This document shows, piece by piece, positions 8,025 to 17,163 of a stretch of DNA of 64,000 nt (positions are counted from its first letter, which is position 1; every line of letters starts with the position of its first letter). Below the pieces are notes generated by a model. The model saw only the letters and a list, made by a program, of their open reading frames with translations, had not been told where the DNA came from and did not search any database. The DNA is taken from the NCBI RefSeq assembly GCF_029338335.1, contig NZ_CP119797.1; one strand, 5' to 3'. A program made the position numbers and the translations under genes. Source of the DNA: Halomontanus rarus. Its GTDB lineage: Archaea; Halobacteriota; Halobacteria; Halobacteriales; Natrialbaceae.

Positions 8025-9314
8025 ATGACTGGCACGCTTGCGATAACCGGCGGACCGAAAGCGGTCACCGACGAGGACGACGAACCGTTCTCGTGGCCGG
8101 TCATCACGGAGGAAGACGAGAAAGCCGCCCTCGAGGTCCTGCGCCAGGGGACCATGTCCGACACCGGGATTACGAAACAGTTCGAAGCAGAGTACGCAGA
8201 CTGGCAGGGAACGGAGTACGGATTGGGATACAGTTCCGGGACGGCGTCGCTGTCCGGGGCGATGTACGGAGTCGGTGTCGGTGTCGGCGACGAGGTTATC
8301 GGACCCAGCATCACCTACTGGGCCGCCGTCTTACCGTGCATGGAACTGGGTGCGACGCCGGTGTTCGCGGACGTCGAACCGGACACCCTGTGTATCGACC
8401 CTGAGAGCGTCGAAGAGCGGATCAGCGAACACACCAAAGCCATCGTCGTCGTTCACAATTACGGCCATCCGGCCGACATGGACCGGATCATGGAGATCGC
8501 CCGCGAGCACGATATCGCCGTGATCGAGGACGTGTCCCACGCCCACGGCGGACTGTACAAGGGCGAGATGCTCGGATCCATCGGCGACGTCGGTGCGATG
8601 TCGATGATGGCCCGCAAGTCCTTCGCCATCGGCGAAGGCGGAATGCTCGTCACCGACGATCGAGAGATCTACGAACGAGCCGTCGCGTTCAGCCACTACT
8701 CGCGTCACTCGGACACGCTCGAGCGAGAAGAACTGGCGGAGTTCTCCGGCCTGCCGTTCGGCGGCCACAAACACCGTATGCACCAGATCAGCGCCGCCGT
8801 CGGTCGCGTCCAGCTGAAGTCCTACGACGAGCGCATGGAAGAGATTCAGGAAGCGATGAACTACTTCTGGGATCTACTCGAGGACGTCCCCGGCATCCGA
8901 GCCCATCGTCCCGGTGACGAGGACAGTACCATGGGCGGTTGGTACGCGCCGAAAGGGCTCTACGATGCCGACGCGTTGGACGGCCTGCCCGTGGATCGCT
9001 TCGCTGAAGCGGTGAAAGCCGAGGGAACGACGTGCAGGAAAGGGTGTAACTTCGCGCTCCACACGCACCCGCTCCTCCAGGAGGCCGACGTCTACGGTCA
9101 CGGGAAGCCGACTCGCATCGCGAACGCTCACCGCGACGTCCGCGAGGAGGAAGGAGACCTGCCCGTCGCCGAAGGCATCCAGGAACACTGCTTTGCCGTT
9201 CCGTGGTTCAAACAGTACCGACCGGAGCTCATCGAACAGCACGCGGACGCCTTCCGCAAGGTGGCGGAAAACTACGAAGAGCTCCTGGAAACGACGACCA
9301 GCGCCGACGACTAA
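8025..9314 (+). CDS. DegT/DnrJ/EryC1/StrS family PLP-dependent aminotransferase
   Basis: 429 residues, full length. Fold-type I aminotransferase of sugars or cyclitols: GYSSGTASL near residue 68 for phosphate binding, IEDVSHAHG with the pyridine-N-binding Asp169, and the Schiff-base lysine Lys198 in SMMARKSFAIGEGG. Relatives make amino-sugars, scyllo-inosamine or AHBA. A purine-rich GAGGAG lies about 20 bp before the ATG. It is followed after 128 bp by an epimerase-like gene on the same strand, so the pair may act on one nucleotide sugar or cyclitol. Confidence 0.9.
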   Translation: MTGTLAITGGPKAVTDEDDEPFSWPVITEEDEKAALEVLRQGTMSDTGITKQFEAEYADWQGTEYGLGYSSGTASLSGAMYGVGVGVGDEVIGPSITYWAAVLPCMELGATPVFADVEPDTLCIDPESVEERISEHTKAIVVVHNYGHPADMDRIMEIAREHDIAVIEDVSHAHGGLYKGEMLGSIGDVGAMSMMARKSFAIGEGGMLVTDDREIYERAVAFSHYSRHSDTLEREELAEFSGLPFGGHKHRMHQISAAVGRVQLKSYDERMEEIQEAMNYFWDLLEDVPGIRAHRPGDEDSTMGGWYAPKGLYDADALDGLPVDRFAEAVKAEGTTCRKGCNFALHTHPLLQEADVYGHGKPTRIANAHRDVREEEGDLPVAEGIQEHCFAVPWFKQYRPELIEQHADAFRKVAENYEELLETTTSADD

Positions 9315-9442
9315 CGACAGTCTCGTCTCGAGCCGGTAGCCGATGCCCGGGTGCTGGCGAACCCGAAGACGGACGTGGTCGGTAGCTTTATACCGGGACT
9401 CACTCTATTTTCCAAGGAAGTCAAACAGACGCGGACTCCACT

Positions 9443-10489
9443 ATGAGCGAAGGCAACACACTCTCTTCAGCAGTATCGACCGAAGAACAGCTAGAGGATC
9501 TCCTCTCGAAACCGTACCCCGAAGACGTCGAATTCGCACGCCAACTCGAGGGCGACGTTATGGTTCTCGGCGCGGGGGGCAAGATGGGGCCCACGTTGAT
9601 CAAGCGGATCCTTCGAGCAAACGAGGAAGCGGACGCCGACACGACGGTGTACGCGGTTTCGCGGTACTCGGATTCCGATCTGGAGGAGAAACTCCAGTCG
9701 TGGGGCGCCGAAACGATCCGAGCGGACCTCCTCGAGGAGGGCGCACTCGAGTCGCTCCCGGATTGCGAGAACGTCATCTATCTGGTCGGAATGAAGTTCG
9801 GCTCGACGGGCCAGGAGCCGTTGACGTGGGCGATCAACTCCTACCTCCCCGGTCGCGTGGCCAGCCGGTACAGCGACTCGCGGATTACGGCGCTGTCGAC
9901 CGGGAACGTCTACCCGCCGGTGCCCGTCGACTCGGGCGGGTCCGTGGAAACGGACGAGACCGGGCCGGTGGGGGAGTACGCGCAATCGTGTCTGGGCCGA
10001 GAACGGGTGTTCCAGCACTTCTCGAAAGACAACGACACTCCCACGTGCCTGCTGCGGTTGAACTACGCCGTCGAGTTGCGCTACGGCGTGCTGGTCGACC
10101 TCGCGAAGCGAGTGTACGCCGAGGAGCCGGTTCCCCTCGAGATGGGGTACGTCAACGTGATCTGGCAGGGCGACGCCAACTCGGTCTGTTTCCGATCGCT
10201 CGAGTTGGCGGATTCCCCCGCCGAGATACTGAACGTGACCGGACCGAACGTCCTCCCCGTTCGCGACCTCGCCGAACAGTTCGCCGACGAGTTCGGATGT
10301 GAGGTGACCTTCCAGGGGGAGGAGAAGGAGACGGCGTTGCTCAACGACGCGAGCAAGTGTCACGACATCTTCGAGGAGCCGCGAGTACCGATCGACGAGA
10401 TCGTCGAGCGCGTCGCGTCGTGGATCGAACAGGACGGCCCGACGCTGGGGAAGCCGACGAAGTTCCACGTCCGGGACGGGGAGTTCTGA
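9443..10489 (+). CDS. NAD-dependent epimerase/dehydratase-like protein (atypical active site)
   Basis: 348 residues. N-terminal Rossmann motif GAGGKMG (residues 43-49) after a 40-residue extension, then the SxGNVYPP strand near 153 that carries the catalytic Ser/Thr of extended SDRs. The expected YxxxK is YAQSC (Tyr180, Cys184), so the catalytic lysine is absent. The protein may bind NAD(P) without classical epimerase chemistry or use another residue. C-terminal half has the substrate-domain feel of the family (LNVTGPNVLPVRDLAEQF). Same strand as the DegT gene 128 bp upstream; probably one unit. Confidence 0.82.
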   Translation: MSEGNTLSSAVSTEEQLEDLLSKPYPEDVEFARQLEGDVMVLGAGGKMGPTLIKRILRANEEADADTTVYAVSRYSDSDLEEKLQSWGAETIRADLLEEGALESLPDCENVIYLVGMKFGSTGQEPLTWAINSYLPGRVASRYSDSRITALSTGNVYPPVPVDSGGSVETDETGPVGEYAQSCLGRERVFQHFSKDNDTPTCLLRLNYAVELRYGVLVDLAKRVYAEEPVPLEMGYVNVIWQGDANSVCFRSLELADSPAEILNVTGPNVLPVRDLAEQFADEFGCEVTFQGEEKETALLNDASKCHDIFEEPRVPIDEIVERVASWIEQDGPTLGKPTKFHVRDGEF

Positions 10490-11946
10490 GACCGGCGCTC
10501 GGAATCGACGGCTCGAAACCGGGAACGTCGGTCGCTCGAGTGCTGTAGGGAAGATACCGAAAATCGTCCGTTGTTCCCTCGATCGAGGACGCTACCGCTT
10601 CGTCTCGAGCGAGTGTAATTATCCGCCGGGTTTTCGATACGGATACCGTTTCGCACCCTCTCGAGACCTTTTCGAGACGGCATTGGCGTCGAATTTCCCG
10701 GCGAGTTCGCTTCGAAAGTCCAGCTCTCGTTCGCGGATTTTCTTCCGGCGGTGCACCTCGAGACGGAGATCCTGGTCGGCGACCGAAATACGGGTGTGCT
10801 CCGCGTTAGCGTTCGCATCGGAGTTCGAGTCAGTATCCGTCGACGTCTCGTTGCCGATTCGTTGCGCTGATTTTCCCCGTACTGGACCGCTCACGCTCTC
10901 CCGTTACCGCCTCGTATTATTCGTCGTTGTCACTTCTCCGGGAGAGTTTTAGGTCTCCTCTCGAGGTCGCTCTGAATTTGAAGAGTTGACACCGTCGCGT
11001 CGGTGACGTCCCGAAGAGTAATTGTATTTTGCCAAATACTCGATTTCGAATACAGTTATTATTCTCGATATATTCGGAATTTGCTGATTCGGTCGACTGT
11101 ACAGCTGGGAGTCACCGAACGGCGGTGCATACCCGGTCGAATGAGGGTTGTGTGATCAACGTGTGAGGAGTATCTGTCGTTACTGTAACCGGGTATACGA
11201 CGCCGGTCTGTGACCCGTACCGATCGTAACCGATCACGTTGCAGACGGCGAGCTCGCGAGCCAACTCGGCGTGAACGGTACTGACCGTACGCCCCTGTCG
11301 ACCAGAACCAAACGAATCAGTTCATACGAGACACGAAACCGTTACAAACGAGTTCGTATCGTATTCGTTTATTCGAGTGATCGAGAGAAACACGGCTCCT
11401 GCGGTGCCGTGTTCCTCATCGGAATCGATCAGCCACGAACCGACGACCGCGACCGACGCAACCCCGATTTCGGAAACAGGCGATGGAGAATTGAAATCTA
11501 ATTTATAATATTTGTTGGGAGGTAAGATGACAAAAATACCAGATCGAAGATGATTTGAAGGAGCGAAATCGACACCCATTGATCGGTGGCCCAGATGGGT
11601 TGCGTTCGGCGGTGTCCGCTTCCAGCGACTGCGAGGCGAATTACCGCCACCTTCGGAGGGAGGGTAAAGCCGAGACGGGAGGAACTCACCCCTCGGACGA
11701 CAGCGTCCGAAACGACGTCCGGTGACGCTCCGTCGAGGGGTGTGCCGACGTGTCGACCGCTGCTCGAACGGGACGGGAAGCCGTTGCGTGGACTGCGAAG
11801 CTGAAACTCCCACCGCCGGGCGAATCGAACGTTCGATCGACTCGAGATTCAGCCGCGTTCACCAGCGGAGGATTCAATTGGACACGAGCGTCCGGACGGC
11901 CTTCGAGGTCGGTAGTTCGGAGGAAAGAACGGGTATTTCGGTCGCG
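10490..11946. other. 1.46-kb gene-poor region
   Basis: No recognisable gene except a weak minus-strand candidate at 10619-10894. AT-rich islands lie near 11020-11080 and 11495-11560. A small hairpin (ACACGGC, 9-nt loop, GCCGTGT) spans 11390-11412, and the 17-mer at 11553-11569 repeats one at 1523-1539. The long overlapping frames here are arginine/serine-rich and look non-coding. Confidence 0.4.
10619..10894 (-). CDS. Possible small hypothetical protein or gene relic
   Basis: 91 residues from a GTG. The first 30 residues are Thr/Asp/Asn-rich low complexity; the rest is a charged stretch (RISVADQDLRLEVHRRKKIR and following) whose codons favour G/C at the third position, unlike the surrounding spacer. 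It matches no family I recognise. It is unusually basic for a haloarchaeal protein. It could be a decayed nuclease or a mobile-element fragment; low confidence. Confidence 0.25.
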   Translation of the reverse strand: MSGPVRGKSAQRIGNETSTDTDSNSDANANAEHTRISVADQDLRLEVHRRKKIRERELDFRSELAGKFDANAVSKRSREGAKRYPYRKPGG

Positions 11947-13002
11947 TTACTCGTGCCGATCGCTCGTCGATGGGTTCGTTTTGGGGAGCGAGAGGCAGAC
12001 GACATTCCCCCGCGGTGAGTTCTCTTCGAACGTGAGATCGCCGCCCAGAGAGTCGACGCACCACTTCATCACCCACAGACCGACACCCGAGCCGTGATAG
12101 GTACTGGACGTCTCCGTTCGGTCGTCGAGCGCATCGATTTCCATGTCCGGAATCGGCGGTCCGTTATCGATGATTCGAACCGTTCCCATCTCCTTCTCCG
12201 CATCCTCGCCGATAGCCACGGTTACCGCTGGCGTCTCGTGATCGTTGTGCTCGACTGCGTTTCTGATCGCGTGGTCGATGGCGTAATCGAGTCCCTTATC
12301 AGCGGTGACCCACACATCCGTCGACTCTCCGACGGACAGCTCGCACTCGGGATAGTGCGATCGGAGCATCTCGAGACGATTTCGGATAACGTCGCGAAGA
12401 TTCTTCGGTGAACGCCGTGTGACGTCGGGGTTCGTGATCTGCTCGATCTCGTCGATCGAATCACTGAGATTTCCGACTTCGGTTGCAACGTCCAAAATCG
12501 TCTCGATCTCTTCCTCGAGGCGATCGTCTTCGATCGCGTTTTTCAGCCGTTCGGCGTACCCGATAAGCACGGACATCTCGTTTCGGAGATTGTGTCGAAC
12601 GACACGAGTGAGAAGTTGGAGAAGGTGTTCACGCGCCTTGTATTCGGTGATATCGTTGATTTCAGCGACGACACGTTTCGTTCCGCCGACGGTCGTCGCT
12701 GTGAAGGTGGCGCTGATCCATCGGAACTCGCCGTTCGAACGTTGGATCTGCCACTCGACAGATTGTGACTCTCCATCGGCTGCGGCTCGAACTCGACGGG
12801 CGACTCCGTCCTGTGAGACGTCCGTCGACGAAGTGGTATAATCGCCGACCTCCATGGTCCGAAGTTCGTCGGCAGAATACCCATACAGGCGTTCTAATCG
12901 TTCGTTCACGTCGAGTATGTTCCCGGTTGACGGATGGTAGAGGATAATACCGACGTTCAGATCGTCGAACAACAGCGGTAACCGAGCATCCTGATCCCCC
13001 AT
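11947..13002 (-). CDS. PAS-domain sensor histidine kinase
   Basis: 351 residues, cytosolic, no membrane segment. PAS domain at about residues 8-122 (NVGIILYHPSTGNILDVN, GYSADELR, closing AEINDITEYK), then a dimerisation helix with phospho-acceptor His137 in the haloarchaeal RVVRHNLRNE motif, and a HATPase_c domain with IDNGPPIPDME (G1-type box) and GSGVGLWVMK. It probably senses a small ligand or redox state and phosphorylates an unlinked receiver protein, since no response regulator is adjacent. Confidence 0.92.
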   Translation of the reverse strand: MGDQDARLPLLFDDLNVGIILYHPSTGNILDVNERLERLYGYSADELRTMEVGDYTTSSTDVSQDGVARRVRAAADGESQSVEWQIQRSNGEFRWISATFTATTVGGTKRVVAEINDITEYKAREHLLQLLTRVVRHNLRNEMSVLIGYAERLKNAIEDDRLEEEIETILDVATEVGNLSDSIDEIEQITNPDVTRRSPKNLRDVIRNRLEMLRSHYPECELSVGESTDVWVTADKGLDYAIDHAIRNAVEHNDHETPAVTVAIGEDAEKEMGTVRIIDNGPPIPDMEIDALDDRTETSSTYHGSGVGLWVMKWCVDSLGGDLTFEENSPRGNVVCLSLPKTNPSTSDRHE

Positions 13003-13298
13003 ACCGACTGAGTATGACTAATAACTAATAGCACCACAGAATGAGGTAGCAATTTCTCGTAGCCTGTTGAAGAATGACCAATATAAATTCTCGTTGACCA
13101 GTTTATGCGACATTTCTCGAGCGGCCTCGGGGAACGCTTCGGGGTTCGACCCAAAGGTGGTTCACGATGCGTACTAGCGTGCCATCGGAAACGACTCCAC
13201 GGGAACTCGAGTTGGTCACGGGTCTCCGGAGCCAGTACGGGCGGTAGACACTGTGTTAGCCAAAAGTGTTAGATAGCAGTTGACCGCTCTCATATACT

Positions 13299-13649
13299 GT
13301 GAGACTGAGACAACCGACGGACTTCCTCGTCCTCGAGGCACTCGAGGACGGAGGCCGTAACGTGGCGACGAACCTCGCTGGACACACCGGCAAGAGCCGG
13401 AAAAACATCAATACCCGGCTCCCAATCTTGGAGGATTACGGACTCGTCACGAAGATCGGGCCAGCCGAGCGATCGGGACTCTACGAAATTACGGCGCTCG
13501 GGAAAGCGGCACTCGTCTACCGAGATCAGTACACGGAGGTCGACGATTTCGAGGCCCTGATTCAGGGTCCTGATACGACGACGATCGGCTCCGTCGACCC
13601 ACAGACCAGCTTCGTTCGAGGAAAAGACGAAGATCGGGACGACGACTGA
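13299..13649 (+). CDS. PhiH-like winged-helix transcriptional regulator
   Basis: 116 residues starting at a GTG. A single winged helix-turn-helix fills residues 1-75: DFLVLEALEDGGRNVATNLA, then a GKSRKNINTRLPILEDYGLV recognition helix and wing with GLYEITALGKAAL. This is the pattern of haloarchaeal PhiH1-repressor-like and PadR/MarR-like regulators. The C-terminal 40 residues are acidic and disordered. No adjacent target is obvious; it may be a solitary or viral-type repressor. Confidence 0.72.
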   Translation: MRLRQPTDFLVLEALEDGGRNVATNLAGHTGKSRKNINTRLPILEDYGLVTKIGPAERSGLYEITALGKAALVYRDQYTEVDDFEALIQGPDTTTIGSVDPQTSFVRGKDEDRDDD

Positions 13650-14069
13650 TTCACCCACTCGTTTTTGAGCAGCCCGCGTCCGTACCCGCTCTTGTGGCCG
13701 GAGTCCCAGACGCGTTCGGTCGGCGTTCGACTGTCGTCGGACCGGTCCCGATTCCGTCGGTCGCTCGCGGTAGGCGAACACTTCCGACGCTGTGCGAAGC
13801 GCAGGAATTGATCCGAGAGTGGCCGCAAATGGAGTGGCGAGTCGCTGTGTGTCGCCGCGTACCGATCAGCGGACTCGAGGAGGTCGCCCTCTTCGACGGG
13901 GTCGAGCGTTTCGTCGGGAACTGCGCCGATGTGAGCGCACGATGAGCAAGAACCGCTGACTGTACGATGGGTGAGTCACTCGTTTCAGTTGTCACCACTT
14001 CGATTCTGTCCACAGCAACTTGCAGGAGAACGCTCAAGGTACTTCCTCCGCAGTCTGGTCGAACGAACC
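13650..14069. other. 420-bp spacer without a supported gene
   Basis: Frames open on both strands are arginine/serine-rich and resemble no family. A T5 run at about 13662-13667 just after the PhiH-like gene could act as an archaeal terminator. Confidence 0.3.
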
Positions 14070-14630
14070 ATGAGCAAACCGGCTGACACGGAGACGTGGC
14101 TGGGGATCCAAAAACTCGCGAAACCGCTCGTCACCGCGGGTATCGTCCTCGGAGTGGGGCTGGGTGGCTTTTTCGACGGCATCGTGTTACACCAAATTTT
14201 GCAGTGGCACAACATGGTGTCGTCGTATCCGGATCCGAGCGTGGCAAACGACCTCCGGCTGAACGTGATGGCCGACGGGTTCTTTCACGGCGTGACCTAC
14301 CTCTTCACGCTCCTCGGGATCACCCTCCTGATGCGGGCGTGGCGACTCTCCTTCGTTCCCGCCTCGCGACGCACGCTGTTCGGGGCGGCGATCATCGGGT
14401 GGGGACTGTTCAATTTCGTCGAAGGAATCGTCGATCACCACCTCCTCGCGATCCACCACGTCTGGCCCGCCGGTCCCGGTCCCGTCGTCCTGTGGGACGT
14501 GGCGTTTCTGGTCTGGGGGCTCCTCTTCATCGGCGGCGGATACGCCATTATCCGCGGCGACGATGCCGTCTCGCCCGTGCCCACGAGAGAGGGATCTGAA
14601 CGGGAGCGAGAGCGAGAGCAAGCCAGTTAG
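14070..14630 (+). CDS. DUF2243 family membrane protein
   Basis: 186 residues from ATG 14070. Four hydrophobic segments (about residues 16-38, 65-88, 105-125 and 142-162). The signature GFFDGIVLHQILQWHN near residue 30 with its conserved His residues, and the later EGIVDHHLL and HH pair, match DUF2243, an integral-membrane family of unknown function whose histidines suggest metal or quinone binding. The frame is open upstream to 13971, but the domain begins here. Monocistronic. Confidence 0.88.
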   Translation: MSKPADTETWLGIQKLAKPLVTAGIVLGVGLGGFFDGIVLHQILQWHNMVSSYPDPSVANDLRLNVMADGFFHGVTYLFTLLGITLLMRAWRLSFVPASRRTLFGAAIIGWGLFNFVEGIVDHHLLAIHHVWPAGPGPVVLWDVAFLVWGLLFIGGGYAIIRGDDAVSPVPTREGSEREREREQAS

Positions 14631-14758
14631 TGTCGTCCTCGTCGCGTCGCTCGTCGGACCGGCGGGTGAATCAGGTCGTCTGCGTGTCTGGTGACCGTGT
14701 CTGCGACGAGCCTCTGCATACTCGAGGACGAACGCAATTGCGCCATCGACTGGCGACC

Positions 14759-15043
14759 CTAGATGACGTCGTCGGGGTCGTGGGCGTCTTTCATCCGCTG
14801 GGCTTCGACGGCGTAGCGCTCGATCCGGTCGGGGTCGGTAACGGCTCCGAGATTACCCGGATCGGCGTCGACGGCCGCCGTCGTGTCTCGGACGTCGGTG
14901 AAGGACGTGAGCGCCCGCTCCTTGCGGAAGTACCGTTCGCCGTCGGTTGTGGCGTACACGAGAATGATGATGTTCTGTTCGTCGTCCGAGTACGTTCGTT
15001 CGACGAGCCAGACACGTACGCCGTCGGTAGACTCGGCGGCCAT
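14759..15043 (-). CDS. Small conserved-looking haloarchaeal hypothetical protein
   Basis: 94 residues from the ATG at 15041-15043. Acidic, with alternating hydrophobic strands (VRVWLVERTY, NIIILVYATTDGERYF) followed by a helix-rich acidic tail. Composition and codon use are typical of a real haloarchaeal gene. No family recognised. It is divergent from the LLM oxidoreductase gene (170 bp between starts); the frame stays open upstream to 15286 but would overlap that gene. Confidence 0.62.
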   Translation of the reverse strand: MAAESTDGVRVWLVERTYSDDEQNIIILVYATTDGERYFRKERALTSFTDVRDTTAAVDADPGNLGAVTDPDRIERYAVEAQRMKDAHDPDDVI

Positions 15044-15212
15044 GGTGGCGCATTCGTCCTCGAGATGGAAGTGAGTAGCGGTCGGAGAGGTATCCCGGCG
15101 TCCGCCGCTCGCAGCCGTCCACCGTCTCGGTTTCGAGTGCCGACGACCAAGACGTCCGTCTCCTCCGTCCGGAAACGGGCGTTTATTCGTCTTCCGCGCG
15201 AAATCGGCTCGT

Positions 15213-16241
15213 GTGAACCTCTCGATCGTCGATCTCGCACCCGTACCGGACGGCAGTAGCGCAACCGACGCGTACGAGAACACCACGGAGTTCGCTCGAG
15301 AAGCCGAGCGACTGGGCTACTCGCGCTTCTGGGTGGCCGAACACCACGGAATGGCCGACGCCATCGCGAGTACCACCCCCGAGGTCTTGATCGCGCACCT
15401 CCTCTCCCGGACGTCCGACATCCGGATCGGATCCGGAACCGTCCTGCTCAACCACTACAGCCCGTTCAAGGTCGCGGAGACGTTCGGTGCGCTCGACGCG
15501 CTGGCCCCGGGTCGCGTCGACCTCGGACTCGGTCGGGCGACCGGCATCCCGGCGGCCGACCACGCCCTCCGAACGGAGCGCCGACAGCGTAACCCCGACG
15601 AGAGCCACGCCGAGAAGATCGAGGAAACGGTCGAGCACCTTCACGACGGCTTTCCGGACGACCACGCCTACGCGGAGTTGCAGATCGCTCGTTCCGCGGC
15701 GGACGTCCCCGAGTCGTGGGTACTGGGTTCCAGTCCCTCGAGCGCGAAGATCGCGGGCGAACTCGGCCTGCGGTACTGCTTCGCCGCGTTCATCAGACCG
15801 AACCTCGCCGAACGGGCCTTCGAGACCTACCGGGAGCACTTCGAGCCCTCGTCGCTGGGGGCTGGCCCGGACGAACCACACGGAATGCTCGCGGTGAACG
15901 CTGCGTGCGCCGAGACGGACCGGGAGGCGGCGCGACTCCGCTCGAGCGCCGAAGCGTCCTACCGGCGGATGCAGCGAGGCGTCGTCGGTCGGACCCCTTC
16001 GGTCGAGGAGGCCGTCGACGAACTCGGTGGCGTCCCCGAGCCGACGCCAGAGCCCCTTCCAGCAGACGAGTGGCCCCGCGCTGTCTCGGGTAGCCCGGAG
16101 ACGATGCGGTCGTTACTGGAGCAGCTGACGGACCGCGTCGGCGTCGACGACGTGATCGTTCAGAACATCATCGCGGACCACGACGACGTCCTCCGATCTC
16201 ACGAGTTACTCGCCGACGCCGTCGGGCTCTCCGGACGGTAA
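15213..16241 (+). CDS. LLM-class flavin-dependent oxidoreductase (MsnO8 type)
   Basis: 342 residues, GTG start. Bacterial-luciferase-like TIM barrel: LSIVDLAPV at the N-terminus, RFWVAEHHGM near residue 42, SGTVLLNHYSPFKVAE near 82 and RVDLGLGRA near 108, the pattern of the MsnO8 branch of flavin monooxygenases. Uses reduced FMN or F420 to oxidise a small organic substrate; cofactor choice cannot be read directly, but F420 is common in haloarchaea. Cytosolic. No clear operon partner. Confidence 0.9.
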   Translation: MNLSIVDLAPVPDGSSATDAYENTTEFAREAERLGYSRFWVAEHHGMADAIASTTPEVLIAHLLSRTSDIRIGSGTVLLNHYSPFKVAETFGALDALAPGRVDLGLGRATGIPAADHALRTERRQRNPDESHAEKIEETVEHLHDGFPDDHAYAELQIARSAADVPESWVLGSSPSSAKIAGELGLRYCFAAFIRPNLAERAFETYREHFEPSSLGAGPDEPHGMLAVNAACAETDREAARLRSSAEASYRRMQRGVVGRTPSVEEAVDELGGVPEPTPEPLPADEWPRAVSGSPETMRSLLEQLTDRVGVDDVIVQNIIADHDDVLRSHELLADAVGLSGR

Positions 16242-16341
16242 TTCGACCGCCCCGGTCGTTCGTTGCGCGATGACGCCGGCGATTCGTCGCTGCGCGTCTC
16301 CTCCGGAACGGTTAACTATCGTGCACTCACCCCGATACCGT

Positions 16342-16773
16342 ATGGGTACGACCGCATCGACCACGCGTCCGTGGCTCGCCGTTCTCTTCGGTCTCCTGGT
16401 CACCGGGTTCGGGCATCTGTATCTCCGCCGCTGGCGGCGGGCCGCCGGCTGGATACTTCTGGTGATCGCCGTCTCGTCGCTGTTCGTTCCGACGGCTGCG
16501 ATCGAAACGCTCGCGGCGGAAGAGATGCCGCCGCTCCACCAGATCGCACCACTCCTCCTCGCTACCGGGGCCAGTGTCGTAGACGCGTATATACTCGCGG
16601 TGCGATCCAAGTACTCCGATGCCCAGCCATCGACCCGACCGCCGACGCACCACGCGACGGAGACGGTGTCCTGTCCGAACTGTGGGAAAACGGTCGATCC
16701 AGAGCTAGAATTTTGCCACTGGTGTACGACGCGTCTGACGGACGCGGATCCGGATTCCGACGATCGCGAGTGA
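16342..16773 (+). CDS. Membrane protein with C-terminal zinc ribbon
   Basis: 143 residues from ATG 16342. Two or three hydrophobic helices (about residues 10-50 and 65-90, beginning WLAVLFGLLVTGFGHLYLRR, a motif seen in small TM2-like proteins), then a zinc ribbon CPNCG-x9-CHWC (about residues 113-130) and an acidic tail. Likely membrane-anchored with the ribbon in the cytosol. Function unknown. The frame extends upstream but hydrophobic topology and composition support this start. Confidence 0.75.
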   Translation: MGTTASTTRPWLAVLFGLLVTGFGHLYLRRWRRAAGWILLVIAVSSLFVPTAAIETLAAEEMPPLHQIAPLLLATGASVVDAYILAVRSKYSDAQPSTRPPTHHATETVSCPNCGKTVDPELEFCHWCTTRLTDADPDSDDRE

Positions 16774-17163
16774 CCACTCTCCGAGCGCAGCGGCCCCTCT
16801 ACTTCACACGACAGAACCGACCGAGCCAGCGGGTGGTAACCCAAACAACTAACTGGGCGAGTTCCGAAGTGCTTTTGACTGACCAGTCAGTAAACGCTAT
16901 ACATCCTGATTACTCGCCGAGAGCATACGGACTCGAGATGACCACTGCGAACAGCCACACGAACGAGCCGTGAAAGCCGAGTGATGCCAGCGTATACACA
17001 TCAATGACTGAAACGCAACGACTCGTCGACCGTCTCGGAGTCGCGCTCGGGAGGAGGCGACGGGACCGGCCAGCAGTCCGCCGACGTGGTGGACGGGACA
17101 ACGCCGTTTTCGGTCCGTCCGTCCCGACCCGAGCGTTCACAAGCCTAAACGAGGGTTCGACCG
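16774..17163. other. 390-bp intergenic region with a TetR-type palindrome
   Basis: No supported gene. It contains the palindrome at 16876-16893 with an AT-rich TATA candidate (CTATACAT, about 16897-16904) immediately after, about 260 bp before the antiporter start. A short basic reading frame from the ATG near 17005 overlaps the antiporter start and is not convincing. Confidence 0.4.
16876..16893. promoter_or_regulatory. TetR-type operator palindrome upstream of the antiporter
   Basis: TGACTGACCAGTCAGTAA contains the perfect inverted repeat ACTGAC-CA-GTCAGT (16878-16891). The half-site TGACTGA matches the palindromes between the TetR and MMPL genes 2.5 kb away (19390-19407, 19487-19504). A TATA-like CTATACAT follows at once, so binding would block the promoter. 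Assignment to the nearby TetR is inference. Confidence 0.5.

Noticed and set aside
13140..13160. GGGGTTCGACCC string resembling a tRNA T-arm
   Set aside because: The stem does not extend to five pairs and no anticodon, D-arm or acceptor stem can be drawn around it.
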